This document shows, in pieces, positions 47,249 through 57,143 of a DNA stretch of 64,000 nt (positions are counted from its first letter, which is position 1; the number at the start of each line of letters is the position of its first letter). The notes beneath the pieces are model-generated. The model did no database searches and had not been told where the DNA came from. It saw only the letters and a program-made list of their open reading frames with translations. The position numbers and the translations under genes were made by a program. The DNA comes from Aotearoamyces nothofagi (taxonomy: Eukaryota > Ascomycota > Leotiomycetes > Leotiales > Tympanidaceae). Location of the stretch: positions 372,001 through 436,000 of the forward strand of contig JADDTR010000020.1 in NCBI GenBank assembly GCA_015345905.1, read 5' to 3'.

Positions 47249-47315
47249 ATACTTTGGTGATTCAGCGCTGAAAACTTATCAAATTGCTCTCTGCCGCCGA
47301 TTAAGATCATACATA

Positions 47316-49483
47316 ATGGCCATGGCCACGGAATTCAAGCCTCCACTTAGTCAGGGCGTTGCCTACGGCATCGTACTTGGTGAGTTCATCCATAAACAAA
47401 TCGTGATAGGAGCTCGAGAGCTAATCTTCGACAGGCTTTGGTATCGTTTTTGCTTTGGTTATGAATGGAATCACATGGGTTGGCAGACGCTATCTCCATG
47501 AATCTGCCGACACTCAAATGCTCATGACTGCGAAGAAATCCGTCAAGACCGGATTGGTGGCTTCTGCTGTTGTATCGTCGTGGTGCTACGCTGCAACCAT
47601 TCTCAACAGTGTTCGCCTGACATATGTCTTTGGTTTCGCGGGCCTTTGGTGGTTTGCTGCTGGCGCAACAGCTCAGATCGTAACTTATGCTATTATAGCA
47701 ATCGAGCTCAAGAGAAGAGCGCCTCGAGCGAACACGATTCTTGAGGCCCTCAGAATCCGGTTCGGCATGGCAACACATATTGTGTTTTTCATTTATGGTG
47801 TTTCGGTCCAAGTCCTCATCACTGCTGCTCTCCTTCTCGGCGGGTCCGCTGCTTTTAATGTCACCACAGGCGCAAATACTGTAGCAATGAACTATCTCAT
47901 TCCATTGGGAGTAGTCATGTACACGTATCTTGGAGGCCTCAAGTCAACATTCCTATCAGACTATATCCAGTTAGTATTAGCTGTCCCCGAAATATGAGCG
48001 TCATTTGACCTTTTTCAGCACCGTAATTATCTTCGTCATCTTGCTCGTCTGCATGTTTACGGTCATGGCAGGCAACTCAGTTCCAGTTCTTGGAACCCCT
48101 GGCAAGCTCTGGGATCTGATCCAGATCGCACAAGTAGAATCTCCATGTTATGGTGCATTGGATGGCGCATATTTGACAATGGATTCCGGTCAAGGCCTCC
48201 TATTAGCAGGAGTTGTTCTTGTTGCGGGGTTTGGATCAGTCTTTGTCGATCCGTCTTATGGCCAGAAAGCAATCGCCGGTGAAGCTACAGCTGTCGTGAA
48301 GGGGTATTTCTACGGAGCTGCCGCTTGGTTCTCCATTCCTCTAGGGCTATCCGCAACCATGAGCTTCGTTGCGATCGGGCTACAGAATACGGAGTATTGG
48401 CCTAATTCTGGTGGGTTAACCACATACCAAATAAACAACGCACTTATCTTGCCGCTTGCTGCGATGACAGTAATGGGAACGGGTGGAGCCGTAGCTGTCG
48501 TCTTGATGGTTTTCATGGCAGTGACGTCTTCCTTCAGTGCAGAGATTGTAGCACACAGCTCTATCGTGACATATGATATATACCAAGCATATATTAATCC
48601 GAACGCTTCTGATTTACAGTTGAAGACTGTCTCTCACATCAGTCTGGCATTCTTTGCTATATTTTCTTCATCGTTTGCAACCGGGCTCAATGCCTCCGGG
48701 ATATCAATGGGGTGGATTTTGGAATTCGTCGGGGTGCTCGTCGGTTCAGCAGTGATCCCTATCACTCTTGCAATTACCTCAGCACATGTCCACCGCCATT
48801 TCACGACATTTGCTCCACTCATCGGTACACTTTGTGCCTTAGCCTCATGGCTTGGCACTGCTAAGGGCTTGTATGGCGAAGTTAATGTAACAACGACTTA
48901 CGAGAACTGGCCCATGTTCACAGGTTGCACAGTGGGCCTCTTCATCCCACTCTTGATTTGGGCAGCTATGCGACCATTCATACGCACTCCTTACGATTGG
49001 GATAAATTGTTTCGAATGGATGCGTTGCATCCAACCTCTCATGATGTTGCCTTTGAACACGGAGACGAAGTCGACCTAGGTGATGATTGGGATCCTAAGG
49101 AGCTTGCAAGAGCTTCGGGGATTGCTAAGTGGATTTCGCTCGTAATTTGCTTGATCTTTTTGATCATCATTCCGTTCTCGTTGTATGGCTCTCATTACAA
49201 GATGTCGAGAAAGTTCTTCATTGGTTGGACCGTGGTTGTATTCCTATGGTCATGGTCGGCGGCCTTAACTATTTGGTGTATGCCAGTATGGCAGTCGCGT
49301 CAAGCTCTTGGGAAGGTCATTGTAGGTTTATTCAGGGCAGCGACAGGGAAGAATACGGCCGTTACAAGTCAGCCTATACTTGTGACGGAGAGTGTTCATG
49401 CAACTGATGTTGTAGAATCTAAGGCGGATGCTGCTGAATCTGTCTCTAAGAACACGGAGTTGAATGAGAAGGGTTCACTGTAA
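47316..49483 (+). CDS. Urea active transporter, Dur3 type (sodium:solute symporter family)
   Basis: High-affinity urea (and often polyamine) symporter of the plasma membrane. Exons 47316-47379, 47435-47969 and 48019-49483 give 687 residues. After the short first exon (MAMATEFKPPLSQGVAYGIV) the frame reads GFGIVFALVMNGITWVGRRY and SADTQMLMTAKKSVKTGL, the Dur3 N-terminal signature. SDYIHTVIIFVILLVCMF forms across intron 2. Roughly fifteen hydrophobic segments follow, with GSVFVDPSYGQKAIAGEA and SSFSAEIVAHSSIVTYDIYQ as conserved loops. The cytosolic tail is rich in Ala, Glu and Ser. Being divergent from the amidase and near GATA sites fits nitrogen-repressed expression. Confidence 0.94.
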
Positions 49484-50039
49484 TCAATATAGTCTACAGT
49501 ATGTCAGCGTCAAGCCATCGTTAGTAAATAACTCCGTCCAAAGTCGATTGCTGTAAAGGTATAAAAAGAAACTCTATCATGTCAGTCATCCGAGACAGTC
49601 TTTACTATTGTAGCCCCTAGCTGAATGAAAAATATAAGCAAATCCAAACAGGCTTCGCGGGTCACTGGAAAAGAAAGTGATTCTGTATCCAGTAGGACCC
49701 CCCATTAGTTTAACGTGAGACGCTGGCTAATTTTTCCATTATAGATGGGCAGCCAATGTATACCAGGAGGGCAGAACGGTCTTCGTGGTTTAACTTTCTC
49801 GTTGCCTTATGATTTTTGAAGTTCGGTGTCTCCTTACTCATGCACAGAAACGCCCATTTCAAGCCAATCCAAATAACCACATCAACTATGTAGGCAAGCT
49901 CAAAAGTCCACTCCATCGCACTACAAGGTCATTAAACCTCCCTCAAAAATCGCACATGCAAACCCTTCAGCCGATTCGGTTGGCTTCGAACCCAAATCTC
50001 CGTCTCTGGCAAAGTCTGTGCCCAGGCAAGCCAGCCTCG
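49484..50039. other. Region downstream of the urea permease
   Basis: 3' side of the permease gene. A reverse frame at 49710-49916 (68 codons, MEWTFELAYIVDVVIWIGLK at its start) is open, preceded by a plausible TTGTAG acceptor, and might be an exon; no family recognised. Confidence 0.35.
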
Positions 50040-50419
50040 TTATATCCCCCCATGGCTATAAAACACGGCTTCACACGCGGCTGGTCTCTGCACCCGGGGC
50101 ATCATAGCGTACATCCGGGGCGTCTGTGGTTAAAGCGGTCAGAAAAAGTAAGACAGGCTGGATAAAAGACCGACATTACGGCAAGTTCCCAGATCAGCGC
50201 AGAGAACATATCAACTCCAGGTAGTCTGGTAATCCGCACCTGATCTGGGGCTCGTCCGAAGACTGGGCCTGGAGACGAGGTTGGGTAACGCGGCTGTTGT
50301 GCCACCATGCCCTGCTCCTCCTTGTTCGAGGTATGCCCTGTATATATCTCATATTCGCGGCCGTCGATGGTCATTTCTTCCCGGTGTTTACGAATTGGCA
50401 GGAGAGGCTTCCCTGACAC
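50040..50419 (-). CDS. Candidate small hypothetical gene, two exons
   Basis: Exon 1 (50240-50419) begins MSGKPLLPIRKHREEMTIDG and continues REYEIYTGHTSNKEEQGM to GRAPDQ, ending at a GTGCGG donor. Using a CCACAG acceptor at 50124 gives exon 2 (50040-50123) ending SHGGI, 87 residues in all. The composition of exon 1 is protein-like, but I recognise no family and other acceptors are possible, so the C-terminus is uncertain. Confidence 0.3.
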
Positions 50420-51341
50420 GGCACGCGTGCGATATAGGGAAGGGATGTGCGAAAGTATCGGCGGCCGGACCTTTTTCCTGACCCCGCTGACAGGTTCCTG
50501 TCTTGCGATGAGCCCGGCGGAACGTTGTGCTGTGGGCTAGAATCCGCGCCCCCGCACCGGAACGTGAGCCGCAACGGCCGGTTGCACTGTGCATGATGGA
50601 GCATTCTGTGGCTTTTTTGCCTCAAGTGTTTAATATTGAGGCGGGTTGCTCTGTCACTTCTCTATTCTCGATGAGATACGATGCAGGTTTCGATTTTAAC
50701 TTTGACTTTGACGTAACCTTGGGCTCGGCCACGAGGCCACACATGATCTATCACATTGAGTTTATGGAGTGGGTGAATAAGACAGTACGAGTCGGTAAAA
50801 TTGACCTGTCTCGTGCAGAACGAACTGCCAAAAATGACCGTTCGGCTTGGCGATGTCAACATGAGCAGCCCCATCATGTTATTGACGACTATGCGGCAAG
50901 TCTCCTTGAACTGACCTTACTATGAGAGCCAGCGTATTTTGGTATAACTGCTGAAGAGTGACTTGCTTCCTAGAGCTGTAGAATCGTCTATAAATTGTCT
51001 ATCTTGTAGCAATATACGATAGTACTTTTTTCGGAAGCCCGTTAGAGCCTCCTTTGCCCTTCTCTCGCCCTATCTTGTCTTACTAGCAATCAAGTTCTAG
51101 TAACAGCGGTCGAATCTCCCGTAAAGTTGTAAAGCTACCATTTGCAATTTGTTTACTAAGATATTATATCAGCCTGCAGATTTGATATCATTATATATTT
51201 ACCATCCTATTATTGACATTCATGAACCCAATCCCATGATCCTATAACAGCACAGTTATGGCCAGGTCAGCAATTCTTGTCTCACTAATCTTACTCGTCT
51301 CACTATGAAAAATCCCTGATCCAAGCTTGCAGGGACAGTAA

Positions 51342-51620
51342 TTGTATACAAACAACGGCGGGAAGATAGATGATGGTGAGAACTCAAATGACGGCGAGAA
51401 TACAGATAGCGGCAAAGATGGCAAAGCAACGAGCAGTGGCTTGCTAGTATGTCTCTTGGAACTGAATGAGACTATGCCATTCGCTTTGCTATTGGCGACA
51501 CATTACAGCGTCACCTCTTCCTTGCACTCTACTGGCAATAGTGAAGGTCCTCGAATACCTGGAGGCTTATTAGTCTGCCGAGGTAACACGTTTGCTGATG
51601 ATCTCAGTGAAGTTCGTTAA
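51342..51620 (+). CDS. Doubtful hypothetical ORF
   Basis: A 92-codon frame starting MYTNNGGKIDDGENSNDGEN, Asp/Gly/Asn-rich and then hydrophobic. No family, no splice support and no upstream promoter signal. Confidence 0.15.
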   Translation: MYTNNGGKIDDGENSNDGENTDSGKDGKATSSGLLVCLLELNETMPFALLLATHYSVTSSLHSTGNSEGPRIPGGLLVCRGNTFADDLSEVR

Positions 51621-51949
51621 TAAACAGTCTACTCGTCCTGTTCCAAGACAATTTACATTATATGATCATCTTTGGTGATGCGGTAACGCCTTTACCAGTC
51701 CCGCTAAAAAAGGTCTTACTCTATTTCCACAAGCATACGAATTATCATTGTAAGTAAGTCTGGAGTACAGACGAGCGGTTTAGAGCTCCATGTTCTTGAT
51801 ATGCTATAGATGCCAGCAATATTACAGAGTTGACAGAAACAGCGCTGAGGCTAGCGACGATATATTCTTGACGGCGAGAGTGATTAATATCACACCAACA
51901 TAGTTTTCAGTGGGAGGAAGAATAGAAATCTTAAAGTTGGACAATCTTG

Positions 51950-52165
51950 TCATCTTGAAGCAAATCAGTTATACGAGAGTAATTATAACATTGGTAGAAA
52001 TTAATAGATTAATAAATTGTCAAACATATAACTTAGTTATAGAATATACTAAATATCAATATATAATTAAACGGTCATTATAATAATAGTCCGTTATTCA
52101 AAAGATACCAATAGATTCAGGATCTTAAAATTTAAATTATTATATTACATATAAACCAGTGAAAG
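51950..52165. other. AT-rich island
   Basis: About 80% A+T by eye, against roughly 50% in its surroundings, dense in TATA/TTAT/AATA words. It could be a remnant altered by repeat-induced point mutation or an unrelated AT-rich spacer; no coding frame. Confidence 0.6.
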
Positions 52166-52640
52166 TAGTTATGTTTGGCAATTGGCCTTACCAAGTGTCG
52201 AAAGCCGTGGTTCAAATTCCTAACTCAACAATTAATCGTTGCTGCAGCTGTAGATAAAAGGTAAACACAGTCGACATTATAATATCATTGATGAATAATC
52301 TCTGCAGGCTTCCTCCTTGCCTAGAGAGCCGACTGTCGTGCAAGGCTTCGAATGCCTTGATGATAGTCCATTGACAGGTGGGCAATTGCAAATTCATAGA
52401 TAACGAAGGGAAGGCTGTCTATCGACAGCGTGAACATTATTACTAGAAATACGTCTATCAGTGCCTCGGAGTAAAAGCTTTTATCAGTAAATAAGAGTAG
52501 TTTCAAGTGTAGAACATGGATATATAGATATTGTGTTATAACAGAAGTTTCAACTATCAACAAATAAATCCAGTATAAGACAACCATACCGACTTCAAAT
52601 TCTCATCAGGAAGCTGTGAGAAATTTACAGTCGTGCTGGA

Positions 52641-52955
52641 ATGGTTACCTCTCTGCCCCTAGGAGTCACGTGGGCGTACAGAGTCCATCATCTGCCTCTC
52701 AGGATTAAATATGGAGAGACGCGTCCCTCAAAGCTCTGTGCGGATCTCGTCCTTTCTAGAGCACCTCTGCAGGAAGACTATCTGCAGACACTCGAGGATA
52801 CCTTCTACATGGTTGACATTGCCTACCCATCCAGGTGGTATTACCGAGGCTGCCGGGGATGGCGTTATAATTCCGAGCTGAGCTCTGTCGTTGAAACAGA
52901 GCAGGACGGCGACTCCATCGGCGCTTGGCGGAAAAGCACACGAGAGGTGCAATAG
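52641..52955 (+). CDS. Doubtful hypothetical ORF
   Basis: A 104-codon frame beginning MVTSLPLGVTWAYRVHHLPL and ending IGAWRKSTREVQ. Contains EDYLQTLEDTFYMVDIAYPS. A reverse 152-codon frame overlaps it fully, so at most one is real; neither matches a family I know. Confidence 0.2.
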   Translation: MVTSLPLGVTWAYRVHHLPLRIKYGETRPSKLCADLVLSRAPLQEDYLQTLEDTFYMVDIAYPSRWYYRGCRGWRYNSELSSVVETEQDGDSIGAWRKSTREVQ

Positions 52956-53279
52956 TGACCCTCCGCCCTGCGAAGACAGCTCGACGTGCAGAGCCACGAC
53001 AACTAAGGTATGGTCGGTCAGTAAGATGCTGTGTATGCAACACGGCAGAGAAAGAGCCAAGATCCCTTCCGGATAAAACGGATGGAGATGGAGGCCTCTT
53101 CCCTTTGAAGCCCTTTGCCTCGGCCGTGGCGGCCAGTTTTGGGTAGTACAGGAGGTACTTCCACATATGTCCATTCCACGTGACACGGCTGGAGTAACCC
53201 GGGTCTAAGGACCCAGAAAGATGGCCGGTACGAAACACATCAGCGTGTAGCCGTCCCGTTACATACCTGCAGTGGCGAG

Positions 53280-53305
53280 ATACTGTAGCTACTGCAGTAT
53301 AAAAA
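53280..53305 (+). promoter_or_regulatory. Near-palindrome with TATA-like continuation
   Basis: Second copy of the 21 bp element at 12961, with arms ATACTG and CAGTAT. Here the right arm runs into AGTATAAAAAC, a good TATA box. No convincing coding sequence follows in the next 1.5 kb, so a noncoding transcript or a lost gene is possible. Confidence 0.4.
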
Positions 53306-53710
53306 CGCTCCCGCAGCAGACAAAACACCATCCTGCGTTTCACCACTCGAGTGCTGATCCGATGTGATCGACCAGTCGTCATCCATCAGACCGAGGGCAC
53401 GGCAGGAACATCCGTCTCCAGTCTCCTCTCCAGTAAGTCTTCATTCATCGTCGCCGCCGACAGAGGGGTTTCCCATGCAACATCATGTATTGTTCCGACG
53501 ACAGTTCGTTGCGCTCGAGCTTCTACGGCCCCTGCTGACGTTGACATGCCAGGTCTTCCATGCCCACCATGTGTTTCTGTGTTTCCCGAAGGACACTAGA
53601 AGCTGATCAACAGGGCTGCCTCGCCGTTCGGCCGTGCAGAGGAGGCAGGACAAGCAGGCGAGCAAGGGCAGAGCCTGTCGGAGCAAAACAACAATGGAAC
53701 ACAAGACAAC

Positions 53711-53730
53711 ACAGCACAGCACAGCACAGC
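53711..53730. repeat. ACAGC pentamer repeat, four copies
   Basis: Four exact ACAGC units, flanked by imperfect ones. Confidence 0.85.
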
Positions 53731-54136
53731 ACAACACGGCAGCACAACCTCGACCCAAGCAGCCTTTGAACTTCGTGCAGTAGTTGGGACGGATAGCTGT
53801 ATACCATGTCGGGTTTCGGCCGGGCACACAGGCATTCAATACAGGCACAGGCGGGGTTGATGCTGAATATCGGCTAGCTTCCAGCATGGCCGTCATCGCC
53901 ATCCTCGAGTCAAGGAGAACAGCTCCTGTTAGCATCATACATGCCTCGTCGCTCCCTCCTTCCAAAGGGACTCGACTGGCCTGGCTGATCTGCCTACCCA
54001 GTCCCGCTTGCCCGCCAGCCCGCATTCCAATCGAGACAACGCTTCCCCATCAATCGCGCCCCCCTTATCATTTTCGGCCCCCAAACGAACATCCGGGAAT
54101 ACATGTCCATATGTACCGTCACTGCAATCTCCAAGG

Positions 54137-54162
54137 TCTCTCTCCTCTCTCTCTCTCTCTCT
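54137..54162. repeat. CT dinucleotide repeat
   Basis: TC/CT run with one interruption. Confidence 0.9.
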
Positions 54163-54789
54163 GATCAACGTTTCTCTAGCTAGAAGAGTTTATATTTACA
54201 GCGTCGCCCCGAAACCTCCTGGAAATTGCTCTTGACTCGGATTGATCAATCTGACCGATCGTGCGAGCTTCAAAGCTTCTTTTCCTCTTCTTCTTGCGAC
54301 GCCCACCTTTTCTTGCTGCTACGCGATATCCCTAGACCCGTTCCATGTCATATGCCCCTACCACCATGTGCACTGCCTTTGATAGCGCCTCAGGATCCCT
54401 CTCGGCGACTCTTTATTCGTAACGAATGGGTGCCCGGCATGGATGATTATTTATACACAAATTCCGGGGCCGTGGCTAGGGCTAATGGAAGATGGATGAT
54501 ATTAATTGATCTACAATTCCTATATACACATAACGTAAAGTACATTCGCGTGTTTGGATGTCGTGTTGAGAGAAGCAACATGCCGGACAGATACAGGATA
54601 AAATACTGTTCATGCGTACCATTTTCGCAGCGCACAAAGCTTTAACTCCCCAGATCAATATAAAAAGCTTGACAGCAGGTTGTCTCTCCGAGAAGGCGCG
54701 CCGAGGTCATACAATGGTCCCTCCAGCATGATGCAAGACTGACTAGCAGGCATAGCAAGACGATAGTTTAACCAACGGCCCAGCTCATT

Positions 54790-55044
54790 GTGAGTCTCGT
54801 CTCCACTGCCAACTTAGACCCTTCGGTTGCAGCACGTATTTCAGACCTTCGACGCCTACAAGTCATCCACGCCCCCAACAAGTCCACGACCAATAGCTCT
54901 AACCTGGAGGGATCTCCGGCTGGTGGCAGGAGCAACGAGGCTACTAGTGTGAAGCCCGCGCGGAGCGAGCCCAAAAGGCTATCGCGACCAGTGTATGGTC
55001 AAGCCGACAAGCATGCCCCTGCCATACATGACTTATCTACATAA
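54790..55044 (+). other. Open frame with protein-like composition, no ATG
   Basis: About 85 codons open without an initiating ATG (a GTG at 54790), reading NLDPSVAARISDLRRLQVIH, then Ser/Asn/Lys-rich text and ending HAPAIHDLST. It could be an exon or decayed coding piece; no family recognised and no clear acceptor. Confidence 0.2.
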
Positions 55045-56987
55045 GTGCTCATCGACGGTTCCATCCCGCTCGTTACTGTAGTCGCCTCCACCTTTGAAGC
55101 CTTCTTTACTTGTCTTTTCAGAACATTGCTACTGCACTGTACTACCTTAGTTCCTTTGCCTGTTCTTCTTTTTGTTCTTTTCCCCTAGTCCTTCCACCGG
55201 CGTCTAGTCTGTGCGATTGATTGCAGACTGCTACTTACCGTACTTGTACAGTAGTTGACTTCGGCAGACGAAACAGACACCTCCGCCGACTCCACTATGG
55301 CGCTCCCGTCTTCAAACCGAGACTTGCACTGATATGGAACCATCAAGCGAAATCGAAATCGTGAGGCTCCACTTCCACCTTCGACTGGGCTTTGGCATAC
55401 AGGAGAGTCCGAGGCATCTTTCTCCTAAAATACTTACGAAGGAAGAACAACCCACTCATTTCGCGAAGACTAGAAAGCTTGTATTCGTACTTGTGGAGTA
55501 TTGATTTGATAGCGGCAGCGTTGCTACTTGTGCGATAGTGAGACATGCTTGGCGGGGGCATGACGCGTGCGGCGTATCTCGACTTGATCTGAGGAAGAAA
55601 TGAGATTATAAAAAGTGCGAGATTATAGCATAATAAGATAGAATAACAACAGACTTACCGCTAGCTTCGGAGCAATAATAGGAATTAATCTGTATCATAA
55701 TATAGATATAGATTGAAATCTTTGTTAGCCCTTTCTTAGCCGGACTTCCGTTCATTTGCATTTCGCCCGGCATTCGGAGATATTGGGATCTAGGTAGATC
55801 TAGTTCGATCATATAATATACGTCAGTGCAGTAGTAAGTAGTAGCATTAGTATAATCGCACGATAGTAATATTAGCATTCTATAATAACAGAAGCAAAGG
55901 GTTGAGAGAGCTCATATTTCACTAACGGCTTCATCAATACGTCGTAACCTTTGTCTCGGACGGAGCTACAATGTAGCTTGCACTTCCGTACCGTGGTCCG
56001 TCCCGCGGAATCTGAGCCGACTTCATCAGTTAATTAGCTTGGAGATAGCATATTCCGACAGGAAACTTGCCTCGCTCGTTCCGTTTCGCAGATTGAACAT
56101 GACGTCACTGGAATCGGCATGTCGACGGGCTTTGTAATAGAGGGGATAGATAGCATTGGCATGTATAGCCTGATTCGCCGTCGCCGCAGTACCGCAGCTG
56201 TATAAGGAGCTGTATACATCATGATGGAGTGACGGGCGACACGAGCTAGAAGCGGGAATCGTGGAATCCGTGCGCATTGAAAGTGATATGGCTCGGAGGG
56301 TGAAGATGCGAGAAAAGAATGCAATGATAAAAAGCGACATTGGGTATGAGCAGCAGATCGATTACCGGATGCTGCGTTTCCCTTCAACTATTCTCGCGTT
56401 ACAAACAGTAGGATCGAACAATGCATTGGACAATATGAACTAGGCGAATGCGAATATGCAGTATTCAGATCGGCTCGAGAGTCTTCCGTAGAGCGGCAGG
56501 GGGGTTGGGATATATATGCCAGCCGTTATGCTTGCCATTGTCGAATAAGCTGGGCATTAAGTTAAGCGTCCACTTTGGGATTGATAACAAACGTTATATA
56601 GCAAGATAGAGTTTAGTGTGGGGGATTCATTTCCAATTCAGTCTCATTCGACGCCGACGGGGGCCCCTTCAGTATCCATACCTAGAATGCTAACCATTTT
56701 CTAAATATTGAGTGGGACGTATATTCTTCCAGTCTTATAGGTGTTAGCACGCCTCGTTGCAAGGTTTGGCAATAATAATAGGTGAGCCATTAGTCACTAG
56801 GGGAACCCATCTAACAATCGCAGCTCACACTTGATGCACTGCATGTATAAGTGATAATCCTTGGGGTTTAGATAGGCTGTCGCTAAGATGGTAAAACGGT
56901 CACCGTCGATATCCGAATCCACGCAGCGGCCGGCAGTCGAGGGGTCTGGCACAAACAGCCGAGGCTTTGCATATAAACAAGGCTTGA

Positions 56988-57143
56988 ATGTTTACACCTT
57001 CGAGAGCCAAGGCCGAAGCATCTCCTGATGATGCCGTCACATTGGAAGCTTGCAGATACTGGAACTGTGATGAGTTTTGTTGGGCTCTTTACCTTGCTGC
57101 TCGTAGGGATGCCGAGCGGTCCAAGTGTGAGAAGTGTTTGTGA
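56988..57143 (+). CDS. Candidate cysteine-containing mini-protein (51 aa)
   Basis: Begins MFTPSRAKAEASPDDAVTLE and continues ACRYWNCDEFCWALYLAARR, ending RSKCEKCL. Five Cys in the pattern C-x4-C-x3-C-x15-C-x2-C look like a small metal-binding or disulphide unit, but there is no signal peptide. A TATAAA lies only 17 bp before the ATG. ORFs of about 50 codons are expected by chance in this region, so the case rests on composition alone. Could also be the last exon of a longer gene. Confidence 0.2.
   Translation: MFTPSRAKAEASPDDAVTLEACRYWNCDEFCWALYLAARRDAERSKCEKCL

Larger units (their letters stand above)
46322..47315. promoter_or_regulatory. Divergent promoter region, amidase / urea permease
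   Basis: 994 bp between outward-facing starts. Contents: the GATA cluster on the amidase side, two further GATA sites, CCAAT at 47192-47196 and 47232-47236, and a TATA box before the permease. A reverse 135-codon frame lies inside (listed as doubtful). Confidence 0.55.

Noticed and set aside
49965-50036. Minus-strand GGTTCGAAGCC (tRNA B-box-like) with a weak A-box upstream
   Set aside because: The T-stem does not pair correctly and no cloverleaf can be drawn; probably chance.
52728-53382. 208- and 152-codon reverse frames
   Set aside because: They overlap each other and a forward frame; no motif, and composition typical of random translation.
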